This document shows, piece after piece, positions 12,111-22,615 of a DNA stretch of 64,000 nt. Numbering within the stretch: position 1 is the first letter of the stretch; each line of letters opens with the position of its first letter. Source of the DNA: Stomorhina lunata (taxonomy: Eukaryota > Arthropoda > Insecta > Diptera > Rhiniidae); NCBI GenBank assembly GCA_933228675.1, contig OW121743.1, positions 82,520,759 to 82,584,758 of the forward strand, written 5' to 3'. Below the pieces are notes generated by a model. The model worked only from the letters and a program-made list of their open reading frames with translations. It had not been told where the DNA came from and ran no database searches. A program made the translations under genes and the position numbers.

Positions 12111-12616
12111 AAAAACTGCTTAAAAAAATTAAGAAAAAACTTTTGAATTGTACTACCTTATCTCTTATAGTTTAAAAGATATATCACTTTAAGTTTAAGA
12201 TATATTTAAACCCAATTTTTTTTAGATTTTTTGCATGACTTCTTTCTTTTTTTTATAAGTCTTCTAAAACTTTTTTGGTAAAAAGAAAAATTTTTTAAAA
12301 AATTCTGATAAATTCTTAAAATTTTGTCTACCGAAAAAATTAAAAAAAAAAATTTTTAAATTTAAAAACTGCTTAAAAAAATTAAGAAAAAACTTTTGAA
12401 TTGTACTACCTTATCTCTTATAGTTTAAAAGATATATCACTTTAAGTTTAAGATATATTTAAACCCATTTTTTTTTTAGATTTTTTGCATGACTTCTTTC
12501 TTTTTTTTATTAATCTTCTAAAACTTTTTTGGTAAAAAGAAAAATTTTTTAAAAAATTCTGATAAATTCTTAAAACTTTGTCTACCTAAAAAATTACAAA
12601 AAAAAAATTTCAAAAA
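12111..12616. repeat. Tandem duplication of a 253 bp segment
   Basis: Two consecutive copies (12111-12363 and 12364-12616), each beginning aaaaactgcttaaaaaaatt and containing gaattgtactaccttatctc and ttgcatgacttctttctttt. Only a few differences separate them, suggesting a recent event. Confidence 0.92.
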
Positions 12617-13254
12617 AATGTAGCTTTTTTTATATTTTTGAAAAATTTTCTCAAAAGACTTAATTTTTGTAAAATTTTCTAAAAAAACTAGGCTTGAGGG
12701 ATGCGTATTAACTATATTTTAAAAAATTTTCGACATGCACCCTACAACAAGCGGTTTTTGAAAATCAGAAATTTTTAGACAAAACTTGAGTTTTTTGTTT
12801 GTAAAAAACAATTTAATGTGGATTTTAAGACTTTTCTGAAATAAATTGTATTAAGTGTCTTTGAAAACAGACTGTGCAAAAATCAGATAGTTTGCGGCCA
12901 TAAATGGGGTCACACGACCAGTTTAAAGAAGAACTCGAATTTTCGAAAAGTATTCTTCTGTATTAAAAAATGTTAATTAAGATTTCAGAACTCGTTTGAA
13001 ATTTATCTTTCTGAATTTCTAATGTATCGCTCTAGACTGTGTCCAAAAATGGTATTAATACCATATTTAGTTTTAGAGGTTTTTCAGAAAAATTATAAGG
13101 TAATGGTAAAAAAATTATATAAATTTATTGTTGTTGCACTTTTTTGAGAAGAGTCTATAATCAGTTTCTCAATAGTGAAAAATTTTTACTTAAAAGTATA
13201 TAAAATTCCCTTTCCATTGATGTATAACTTAATAACCTTATCTTATTTTGAAAG
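12617..13254. other. Non-repetitive AT-rich intron or flank
   Basis: No gene or repeat recognised. Confidence 0.45.
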
Positions 13255-13425
13255 AATGATATTCTTTGCAAAAGGTACTTTTCTTAACAAACGTATTCGT
13301 TTACAAAAGTCTTATTTAAACTTGTATAATAAGTACTTCTTTAAACAATAAAATGAGCTTTATAAAAAGTTCCTTTATTCAAAAATATAATTTTTAAAAA
13401 AGTACTTTTTTTTTTTTTTTTTTTT
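13255..13425. repeat. Few degenerate AAAAGGTACTTTT-type repeats and a poly-T run
   Basis: Short GTAC-centred repeats (gcaaaaggtacttttcttaac, aaaaaagtactttttt) end in an uninterrupted T run near 13404-13425. Confidence 0.55.
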
Positions 13426-14136
13426 GTTAAAAAAATTTATTATCGTTGTTATGTTATATATTTCTTGCTAAATATTTTCTGTCTCTCCTCCATTCCCTTC
13501 CACATCTTCTGCAATTTAATGATGCAATAAACCATTGCATACATTTTGCTGTTTACAATTGACAAGAATTGCTGCATACTTTGCGGAGTCATTTTAATTT
13601 GAATTTTTCTACTTTTTTTTTATTTGTTATATTATCATTTCTTTACATAAAATTTTCCTTCTTTACCTCAATTTAAATTATTTTGCTCACATTCTTAGCG
13701 CGCTGACATTTGCAATTAGTTTGTGAAAAATAATTTCATTTTACATGTTTTCATTGTGTTTCTTCTCGCTCTGTCGAGGTAGAAGTTGGGAAAAATAAAC
13801 AAATTCAATTGCCTGTATATTAAATCACTTGGAGTTCTTCTCCATTTTTCCATTAACTCTTACGAAGTAGAAACATGCTGTTGTTCACGGTTTAATTAAG
13901 TTAAATGAGATATTTTACATTTTTAGTGAATATGTTGCGCTCTTTTCAAGCTCTCTGTTGCAGCAGCGTTACGTGTATAATTAATTTATTGTCTTGCCAT
14001 TGTTGGAGGCGGAAATAGAATAAATATTTGTTGGCGGTTTAGACTGTTTTATATTGAATGTACAATCGCTATTTTGGTTGTTTTTAATGTATAACAATTA
14101 ATAGAAATAATTTTATTTATAAAATTCTTCGTAAAT
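13426..14136. other. Higher-complexity island, possible regulatory sequence
   Basis: About 0.7 kb of visibly richer base composition between repeat arrays. It has tctctcctccattcccttcc, gcgcgctgacatttgcaatt and ttgcagcagcgttacgtgta, and no open frame. Mixed-composition islands within large fly introns often hold enhancers, but nothing here proves it. Confidence 0.3.
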
Positions 14137-15420
14137 GAAAAGTACTTTTTGTATGAAAAGTACTTTTTGTATTAAAAGTATTTTTTGTATAAAAAGTACT
14201 TTTTGTATAAAAAGTAATTTTTGTATAAAAACACTTTTTGTATAAAAAGTACTTTTTGTATGAAAAGTACTTTTTGCCTAGAAAAGTACTATCTGTAACG
14301 TAAGTTTGTATAAAATGAAAAAAATATATATCTTTTGGAAAAAGTACCAGATTGTAAACTAAACTCCCGTTATTAAAAAAAGGGTATTAAAGAAAAGTAC
14401 CTTTTATATTGTATAAAAAGTATTTTATGTCTAAACAAATATTCTGTAAAAAAAAAGTCCCTGATGGTAAAAAAGTCCCATTATTACAAAAAAGGGGTAG
14501 TAAATAAAAGTACTTTTATAAAAACATTATATATTTTAAGTAATATAAAAAGTACTCTTTGTATAAAAAGTACTTTTGTATAAAAAGTACTTTTTGTGTA
14601 AAAAGTACTTTTTGTATAAAAAGTACTTTTTGTATAAAAAGTACTTTTTACACAAAACGTACTTTTTGTATAAAAAGTACTTTTTGTATAAAAAACACTT
14701 TTTGTATGAAAAGTACTTTTTGTCTAGAAAAGTACTATCTTTAAAGTAAGGTTGTATAAAATGAAAAAAATATATCTGTTGGTAAAAGTACCAGATTGCA
14801 AACTAAACTCCCGTTATTAAAAAAGGGGTATTAAAGAAAAGTACCTTTTATTTTGCATAAAAATTACTTTTTGTATAAAAAGTACTTTATGTCTAAACAA
14901 ATATTCTGTAAAAAAAAGTCCCTGATGGTAAAACAAAGTCCCATTATTAAAAAGGGGGTATTAAATAAAAGTACTTTTATAAAAACAATATATATTTTAA
15001 GTGATATAAAAAGTACTCTTTGTATAAAAAGTACTTTTGTATAAAAAGTACTTTTTGTGTAAAAAGTACTTTTTGTATAAAAAATACTTTCTGTATAAAA
15101 AGTACTTTTTACATTAAAAGCACTTCTTGTATAAAAAGTACTTTTTGTATGAAAAGTACTTTTTGTCTAGAAAAGTACTATCTGTAAAGTATGGTTGTAT
15201 AAAATGAAAAAAAATATTTTTTGAAAATAGTACCAGATTTTAAACTAAACTCCCGTTATTAAAAAAGAGGTATTAAAGAAAAGTACCTTTTATTTTGTAT
15301 AAAAAGTACTTTTTTCTAAACCATTATTCTGTAAAAAAGTTTCATTTTTTAGAAGAGGGTATTAAATAAAAGTACTTTTTGTAAAAACAATATATATTTT
15401 GAGTAATAAGTTACTTTTGG
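14137..15420. repeat. 18 bp GTAC array with a 445 bp higher-order period
   Basis: The basic unit AAAAAGTACTTTTTGTAT contains the palindrome AAAAGTACTTTT. Blocks of 8-11 units are separated by about 260 bp of unique spacer (with ccagattgtaaactaaactc and gtccctgatggtaaa) that recurs three times, at about 14286, 14732 and 15176. The spacing of 446 and 444 bp shows block duplication. Confidence 0.92.
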
Positions 15421-16205
15421 AAGAAATCTGTAGAAGCTTCCATGTATTCTATTCGATATTTATACCTGTAAATTTATAGAGTAAACAGAGCAACAAACAA
15501 ATCTTTTGTGGAATTAGTAAAATTTTACCTTTTACTTTTTTGTTTAAAGAAAATTTAATACATTTGCTTATATAACAAGAAATTTACTATGAATGTGTAT
15601 CAGAAAGATATACCTACATTGTCAGGAAAATGGTAAAATTATTTTCAGTGCCAGAGTACCAACTAAAAGTATGCAATATTTTTCCGATGCTACTTTCTAT
15701 CTGTGAATTTCATTCTCTATGAAGAAAATATTTTGGATTCTAGATATTTAAGTATTTATTCAACAGTTTGTAGCAAGAATAAACAACGAGCACAAATATG
15801 TTTTGTATAAACTAGTACTTGAGAAATTTATGTAAGAATTTTATATATTCATTGGCAATATGTGTGTTAACTCTTAATACATACAAATGTATGTATGTAT
15901 ACGCAAGGATATGTGTGAATTTGTGTATGTTTTCATAATACATATTTGTTTACGTGTGTTGCATGCAAAAACTTTGTCGATAGTCTTGAGCAATTTTTTG
16001 TACTTAATATATTTGTTTAGATGTATATGTATTCCAAAAAACATACATAAATATATTTAAATACATAGGATCTACTATATTTTGGAATTATTTTTTTGAG
16101 AATACATATTATTGACTTTTACCCATGAATTTTAGATATCTAAGATTTGTTAAAGAGTTTTAGCTTGAAATTTTACAAATGAAAAAGTGGCTTATATTAC
16201 CTACA
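15421..16205. other. Non-repetitive AT-rich intron or flank
   Basis: Unique sequence with a short ATGT/ACAT microsatellite near 15880-15905. Nothing coding recognised. Confidence 0.5.
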
Positions 16206-17333
16206 GAAAATTTTTCAATAAAAAAAAATTTTTCTATAGAAAAATTTTCAATAAAAAAAAAATTTTTCTATAGAAAAATTTTCAATAAAAAAAAAATTTT
16301 CTATAGAAAAATTTTCAATAAAAAAAATTTTTCTATAGAAAAATTTTCAATAAAAAAAATTTTTCTATAGAAAAATTTTCAATAAAAAAATTTTTTCTAT
16401 AGAAAAAATTTCAATAAAAAAATTTTTCTATAGAAAAATTTTCAATAAAATAATTTTTCTATAGAAAAATTTTCAATAAAAAAAATTTTTCTATAGAAAA
16501 TTTTTCAATAAAAAAATTTTTCTATAGAAAAATTTTCAATAAAAAAATTTTTTTATAGAAAAATTTTTAATAAAAAAATTTTTTTATAGAAAAATTTTCA
16601 ATAAAAAAATTTTTCTATAGAAAAATTTTCAATAAAAAAATTTTTCTATAGAAAAATTTTCAATAAAAAAATTTTTCTATAGAAAAATTTTCAATAAAAA
16701 AATTTTTCTATAGAAAAATTTTCAATAAAAAAGTTTTTCTATAGAAAAATTTTCAATAAAAAAATTTTTCTATAGAAAAATTTTCAATAAAAAATTTTTC
16801 TATAGAAAAATTTTCAAAAAAAATTTTTCTATAGAAAAATTTTCAATAAAAAAATTTTTCTATAGAAAAATTTTCAATAAAAAAATTTTTCTATAGAAAA
16901 ATTTTCAATAAAAAAAAATTTTCTATAGAAAAATTTTCAATAAAAAAAAAAATTTCTATAGAAAAATTTTCAATAAAAAAAAATTTTCTATAGAAAATTT
17001 TTAATAAAAAAAATTTCTATAAAAAAATTTTCAATAAAAAAAAATTTTCTATAGAAAATTTTTAATAAAAAAAATTTCTATAAAAAAATTTTCAATAAAA
17101 AAAAATTTTCTATAGAAAAATTTTCAATAAAAAAAATTTTTCTATAGAAAAATTTTCAATAAAAAAATTTTTCTATAGAAAAATTTTCAATAAAAAAATT
17201 TTTTTATAGAAAAAATTTCAATAAAAAAATTTTTCTATAGAATAATTTTCAATAAAAAAATTTTTCTATAGAAAAATTTTCAATAAAAAAAGTTTTCTAC
17301 AGAAAAATTTTCAATAAAAAAATTTTTCAAAAA
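16206..17333. repeat. Tandem array, 31-33 bp unit (CTATAGAAAAATTTTCAATAAA)
   Basis: About 36 units containing the near-palindromic TTTTTCTATAGAAAAA and ATTTTCAATAAAA. Length varies mainly in A/T homopolymers. Confidence 0.92.
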
Positions 17334-17647
17334 TTTTCACTAAAAGAAAATGTTCAATAAAAAAAAAAAAATGTTCAATAAAAAATTTTAATAAAAAAAC
17401 GTTTGTATAGAAAAAATTTCGATAACTTCATATATATAACTTCATATATTTGTTATATTTCATATATATAACTTCATATATTTGTCTATATTTTCACTAA
17501 AAGAAAATGTTCAATAAAAAAAAAAAAATGTTCAATAAAAAATTTTAATAAAAAAACGTTTGTATAGAAAAAATTTCGATAACTTCATATATATAACTTC
17601 ATATATTTGTCTACAAACACTACTCCTCCTTCCAAAACCTTTTTTGC
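17334..17647. repeat. Direct duplication of a 157 bp segment at the array edge
   Basis: ttttcactaaaagaaaatgt recurs at 17334 and 17491. The segments share the A run, the acgtttgtatagaaaaaatt motif and the tcatatatataacttcatat tail. Confidence 0.88.
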
Positions 17648-18526
17648 TAGTATATAGAATAATGCATTGCCTAAGTAGGGGATACAAACAGAGGACTATA
17701 ATGAGTTACGAAAAATTTTGTTTTCAAAAGAGCTTATATTATAAATAATAAATTTAATTTGTTCAATGTAAACTCATAGTAAAATAAAATTCTTAGAAAA
17801 ATTGTTATTATTTATTATGAAATGTCGATTTATTATGAAATAGCAAAAAACTTTATTTCTTTGGCTTTTATTTATAAAATTCCAAAAATATAAAATTACT
17901 AAAGCAATTCTTTTCCGATTTTAATTAAGTTTTGTTGGTTTTATGAACATTATAAGCGTAAAAGGTCAGAATTCTTTGTCTTATTAAATACAAATTTTCT
18001 CTGATTAAAGTTATTGCTATTATTTTATTTTATAAGGTTTCATTTGATATTGATTTTAAAAAGTTAAATTTTTAAGAAAAATGTGCTTAATTAAGAAGGA
18101 AATTCTATATAACAAAAAAGTTAGGAAACCTGAAAGCAGAAAAGTATAGCATACTCTAAGGGTTAATTAAATTTATTAATAGTTGAGGATTTCTATTTTG
18201 ATTAGATTTGACTAAAATAATAAATATTAGAAACACGAAGCCAAAAAAGTGTAATAGTAAATATTGTCATTAATTAACAATTTTGAAGAATTAGAAATGT
18301 TGCCTAGTTTAAGGCTTCGGACAATTTTAATATTTAATAAAATTTTAACTCCAATAAAAATGTTGCCTAGTTTAAGGCTTTATTTAATATTTTTCTATAA
18401 AACATTGCACATCTTAGGGCATTTTAGAACACTAGAACATTGCATACTTTAAGGGGGGAAAATATTAAAATTTATACTTAAATTTTAAATAAACATCAAA
18501 TTTATTGTAATGTTATTTTATTTCAG
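17648..18526. other. Intron upstream of exon A
   Basis: AT-rich unique intron. The phrase ttgcctagtttaaggct occurs twice (about 18300 and 18363), and a related attgcatactttaagg lies at 18440. The last bases, gttattttatttcag, form a good branch/pyrimidine/acceptor region for exon A. Confidence 0.6.
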
Positions 18527-18631
18527 ATTGGCTCCCTACAAGACTACTATTTATTCCACCACAAACGCATCTCAAAACGTTCCCTAAAAACAAGTGATGA
18601 ACACCATAGCGCCTTAAATGCTGAGCCAGAA
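18527..18631 (+). CDS. Fur2: Furin-like convertase (Fur2-like), exon A: C-terminal prodomain
   Basis: Internal exon of a subtilisin/kexin-type proprotein convertase, a calcium-dependent secretory-pathway serine protease that cuts precursors after basic motifs. The exon is 105 nt (35 codons), phase 0 at both ends, with acceptor tttcag and donor gtaagt. It encodes the end of the inhibitory prodomain: IGSLQDYYLFHHKRISKRS, then an acidic/polar linker ending in EPE. In human furin the matching stretch carries the secondary, pH-triggered prodomain cleavage site; here KRISKR/S has Lys-Arg at P2-P1 and a basic P6. The second His of FHH (visible residue 12) aligns with the furin pH-sensor His69. The frame runs directly into exon B (PE|VRWLEQQ). 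The preceding exon, expected to encode a motif like HGFxNLG, was not found upstream, so this is not the first exon. Family assignment is secure; Fur2 over Fur1 rests on remembered fly sequences. Confidence 0.9.
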
Positions 18632-18751
18632 GTAAGTTTTATTGAAAATTTATTTTTTTATTTATTAAATTCATTTGATTACAAACCCATATGCCTAACT
18701 AATATAGAAATAATATAGCTACAAGATAACACGAAAATATTAAAAATGATC

Positions 18752-19490
18752 TTATAATTTAAAAATTTCTATAAAAAAATTTTTATCAAAAATTTCTATA
18801 AAGAAATTTTTCATCAAAAATTTCTCAAAGAAGTTTTTTCATCAACAATTTTCTGTAGAAAATATTTCATCAGAAGTTTTCTATAGAAATTTTTTCATCA
18901 AAAATTTTTAATTGAAAAAATTTCATCAAAAACTTTATATAGAAATTTTTTCATCAAAAATTTTCTATAGAAAAAATTTCATCCAACTTTTTCTGCAGAA
19001 AAGATTTCATCAAAAATTTTCTATAGAAAAGATTATATAGACATTTTTTTTATCAAAAATTTTCTATAGAAAATATTTCACCAAAAATGTTCTATTGCTA
19101 ACATTTCATTAAAAATTTTCTATAGAAATTTTTTCATCAAAAATTTTCTATAGAAATTTTTTCATCAAAAATTTTCTATAGAAATTTTTTCATCAAAAAT
19201 TTTCTATAGAAATTTTTTTTTTCTATAAAAAAATTTTTATCAAAAATTTCTATAAAGAAATTTTTTATCAAAAATTTCTCAAAGAAGTTTTTTCATCAAA
19301 AATTTTCTATAGAAATTTTTTCATCAAAAATTTTCTATAGAAATTTTTTCATCAAAAATTTTCTACAGAAATTTTTTCATCAAAAATTTTCTATAGAAAA
19401 AGTTTTATCAAATGTTTTCTACACAAATTTTTTCATCAAAAATTTTCTACAGAAATTTTTTCATGAAAAATTATCAAATTTCAAAGCACG
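18752..19490. repeat. Tandem array, about 28 bp unit, in the A-B intron
   Basis: Units of CATCAAAAATTTTCTATAGA followed by AATTTTTT fill most of the 902 bp intron. Regular in the middle (19120-19220, 19290-19400) and degenerate at the edges. A stretch at 18760-18835 recurs at about 19213-19285. Confidence 0.9.
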
Positions 19491-19533
19491 AATAAATTTT
19501 TTGAACCTCTTCTTTACCCTTCCCCCCCTTTAG

Positions 19534-19764
19534 GTCAGATGGTTAGAACAGCAACATGAAAAAATCCGCCAAAAACGTGATGGCTCCTTTAGCAGCATAG
19601 CCGGCTATAGTCCTTACGATGTTATACGTCCTTCAACCGGTTTATCCTATTCACCCACCTCTATATATCGTCCATTGGCACCCAGAGCTCCTCGCATACA
19701 ATATCGTGATGCTGGACCTCATAATATCTTTCCTGATCCTTTGTTCAAGGAACAATGGTATTTG
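19534..19764 (+). CDS. Fur2: Furin-like convertase (Fur2-like), exon B: autocleavage site and mature N terminus
   Basis: Exon of 231 nt (77 codons), phase 0/0, after a T/C-rich tract and acceptor tag, with donor gtgagt. It opens with VRWLEQQHEKIRQKRDG, equivalent to furin VQWLEQQ...RTKRD. The RQKR motif (visible residues 47-50) is the primary autoproteolytic site that frees the mature enzyme. It ends with FPDPLFKEQWYL, the conserved start of the catalytic domain. Between them lies a low-complexity segment rich in Ser, Tyr, Pro and Arg. Cleavage site to the end of WYL is 62 residues, against 17 in human furin, so about 45 extra residues sit at the mature N terminus. The frame is uninterrupted, so the segment is coding, not retained intron. 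The exon joins exon C as [12 protein letters not shown]. Confidence 0.93.
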
Positions 19765-20360
19765 GTGAGTAAAGTATGTGTAAGATTTTTATTTATTCAT
19801 TTTTGTCCAAACCCGGCACACACTTAAATACACTAAAAGAGGTGTAGTTCTTGTAATGGGTGTAGATGGAAATTCCCTAATCCTGCAGAGGTAATTTATT
19901 AAAAAATAACAACTAATATGCTTTTGTGATGCCTTTAGAAATTGTTTACTTAAAGAAGAAATTTAAAAGAAAAACCAATTAAAGTTTAATCAATTTAAAA
20001 TCAAGTCTTTTTATAATCGCTTTAATATGAAAACTTTAGTTCTTAACATTTTAACAAAATTGTAATAAACCACTAACATAAATTTTGAAAAATTTGTGGT
20101 CAAATTTATAACCTCGATACTAGTAGATCATTTGAAATTATTTATATTATTATGACATATTTCTGAAACCTCCGAAAAGTATGCAACATGGTTGAGTATT
20201 TTCAGTTAAGATAAGTTTCGAAATCTTAGAAGTAATAAAGAAAATCTTCCAAAAGTCTTCTCTACCTGAAATAAATAAATCAAATCATTTGATATTAATC
20301 TAAATCTAAAAGAGAAGATTGTGTTGTGTATTGTTTTTTTTTTCGATATCTATCGAAAAC
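19765..20360. other. Start of the B-C intron, non-repetitive
   Basis: Donor gtgagt followed by unique AT-rich intron. Near 20166, cctccgaaaagtatgcaaca is nearly the inverse of tgcatacttttcggaggtt near 22538. Confidence 0.5.
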
Positions 20361-20495
20361 TCAGACTTTAAAGCACATATTTTGTAGCATACCTGAGGGA
20401 TTTTCAAAATAATTTATTTTGAAAAAAAATCAATAAAATCTGATATCTAAACATATCCGTTTGTTTGTCAAAACATTTACTTTAAATGAAATTCT

Positions 20496-21343
20496 CAGAG
20501 ACCGGAGATCGTTTTATTTTTTAAATCCATCAAGTATAAATATCTTTGCCGATGAAAATTTATTTTCATTTCGATCGAAAAATAAAAAAAGAGGGATTTA
20601 TATTTGAAATATAAATATCCCTCATGATGAAAATTTTAAATATCTATAACGATAAATATCCGAACAGAAAAATATTTTATTCATTGTTTTATTTTTGAAC
20701 TTCTATTTTGACTTTGAAAGAATAAAATGTTTATGAAATTTCAAAATCTTTCACAATGAATGTATGAATATGTTTTCAATTTATTGCAATGTTTTAGGAC
20801 ATCGAAGTTAAAGATAATAGTTCTAATGGGAACTATTGGTATTTGGACAACGACCATTTGTTGCTCAAACCTATTTCAATATAAAATTTGCAACAATAAT
20901 TGAATTTATTCCTTTTTAAACGTCCTAAAGATGCTTTATGCCCGGACAAATACACAAATAAAATTGATTTTTTTTCTATCAAAATTTATTTTCATCGGAT
21001 GAAAAAAGATGAAAATTATTTGAACTGTACGGATAAATATCCCAAACTATTTTTTTATATTTTATTTTCATCGGATTGAAAAAAGAAACAAAATTTTTGA
21101 ACAAATAAAAATCTTGAGGGATTTTTAATATTTTTTTAAACTTCAATGATTGTTTTTTTATGGATTTATGTGGGGTTTATATAACTCAAGCGGCTGACGA
21201 TTGAGTGAAATTTACATGTATTTTGTTTTTGTAACAATAACAAAACACATGTAAATTTCACTCAATCGTCAATCACTTGAGTTATAAAAACCCCACATTA
21301 AACATGAAAATATTGTTTTAAAAGTATTAATATCCGGTCTCTG
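20496..21343. mobile_element. hAT-like non-autonomous element with 8 bp target duplication
   Basis: 848 bp bounded by cagagaccggagatc and the inverse ttaatatccggtctctg, flanked by gaaattct (20488-20495) and gaagttct (21344-21351), an 8 bp duplication with one mismatch. CAGAG termini plus an 8 bp duplication are hallmarks of hAT transposons. No transposase frame is present. The interior has several internally inverted phrases around tttatatttgaaatataaat. Confidence 0.72.
21168..21298. mobile_element. 131 bp palindrome inside the hAT-like element
   Basis: Arms atgtggggtttatataactc...gattgagtgaaatttacatg and their complement flank a short centre (tattttgtttttgtaacaataacaaaac). This is either a nested MITE or the element's own fold-back region. 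Confidence 0.68.
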
Positions 21344-21451
21344 GAAGTTCTTTTACTATCAGAAAACTTTTGACAAATAAGTTACAATACAGTGAACCTT
21401 ATATGTTATTATTTAGATTATCCCCAAAGTATGCTACACATACGATTCTGA

Positions 21452-22615
21452 AATATCTTATCTGGCCCAGGTAGCTGATAAGGAAGTCAGAGCCACATGG
21501 TTCCTAAAGTTGGTTCCTTTTTGGTGCTTTTAAGAGATCGAAACCTCTTCTAAATTAGCAAAGTGTAATTGATGCATTAACCACAATAGACTGGATATTG
21601 AGATTTTTAAGCTAACAAAAATGGATAGTATTTCTTATATAATTTAAATCCATTTCTCCTACAAGCTGCTCAAATAAACCACAAAGCATTACCGTAATAA
21701 AAATATAAATCATTTCATACCTCCCTAAAGTATGCAACATAATATGCCCTGCATCCGATGCATCTTTAAAAAAAAGTTATTTATATCATAATTTTTATTA
21801 TATCACTTTTATTAAAATTTGATTCCACAAAAAAATTGTTAAACATCTTTTTTTTTTTGATAAACTTTATAATTTTTAATTTAAATTTTTATGACATTTC
21901 TCTTGCTTTCCCTTTTTATGGCCATGCAAAATTTTTATAGCAAAAATTTTTGCATATGATTATTAATGTTTATAGTTTTCCTGCAAAAGGGTATTAAAAC
22001 AAGTCATAAAACTGTATAATGCTTTTTTATAGTTTTTCGACTCAAATAAATATCATATGCAATCACATTATTTAAAAAAAAAAAAACGTTAAATGTTCAG
22101 TCACTAAAAGTTCAAAAAAATCTTTGGTCTTACTCTAGAAAAAATTAAAGAAAACGATAATATTTTTTATAATGATTCATTCGATTTATGTATGATATAC
22201 AAATTAAAATATCTGTATATCAATTCACATATCTTTACCTTTAATCTACTTAAGTTGTTCTGATTTATACAGAATTTCACATAAGTTTTTGATGATCCTT
22301 TATATTTGTGTTCTTATGTACGTTCTATCTTATATATTTACTTATTTTGAGAATTTTAGATATTTGCTTTTAAATGTTCAAACACATTTTGTGGTTTTGC
22401 TACCAGCATGTTATTTGTGGTCAACAAAATGAAATTCTTGCTTAATAATTTAAGTTTAAAATTTCAAAGAATTATTAAAAAAAAACAATAAACTGGGGCT
22501 AGTACGATTCAAAACCTAAGTGAGTTAAAAAATCGTATTGCATACTTTTCGGAGGTTAAAAAAATAATTCTTTGAAAAAAATAGTGCTATAACCAGATTA
22601 AGGCAAAAAGAGAAC
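21452..22615. other. B-C intron, non-repetitive part
   Basis: AT-rich unique intron. cctccctaaagtatgcaaca near 21720 and gcatacttttcggaggtt near 22540 are further ends resembling the TCAGA-type element. No genes seen. Confidence 0.5.

Larger units (their letters stand above)
20361..21451 (+). mobile_element. Second TCAGA...CATAC TIR element, host of a hAT-like insertion
   Basis: The left end tcagactttaaagcacatat then gtagcatacctgaggg and the right end ccccaaagtatgctacacat then ttctga are inverted. The interior phrase aatttattttg...catatccgtttgtttgtcaa matches the copies at 10.4 and 48.2 kb. It is split by the element at 20496-21343. Confidence 0.72.

Noticed and set aside
1..18526. Upstream prodomain or signal-peptide exon of the convertase
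   Set aside because: No reading in any frame resembled the HGFxNLG prodomain block; repeats and transposons fill the region.
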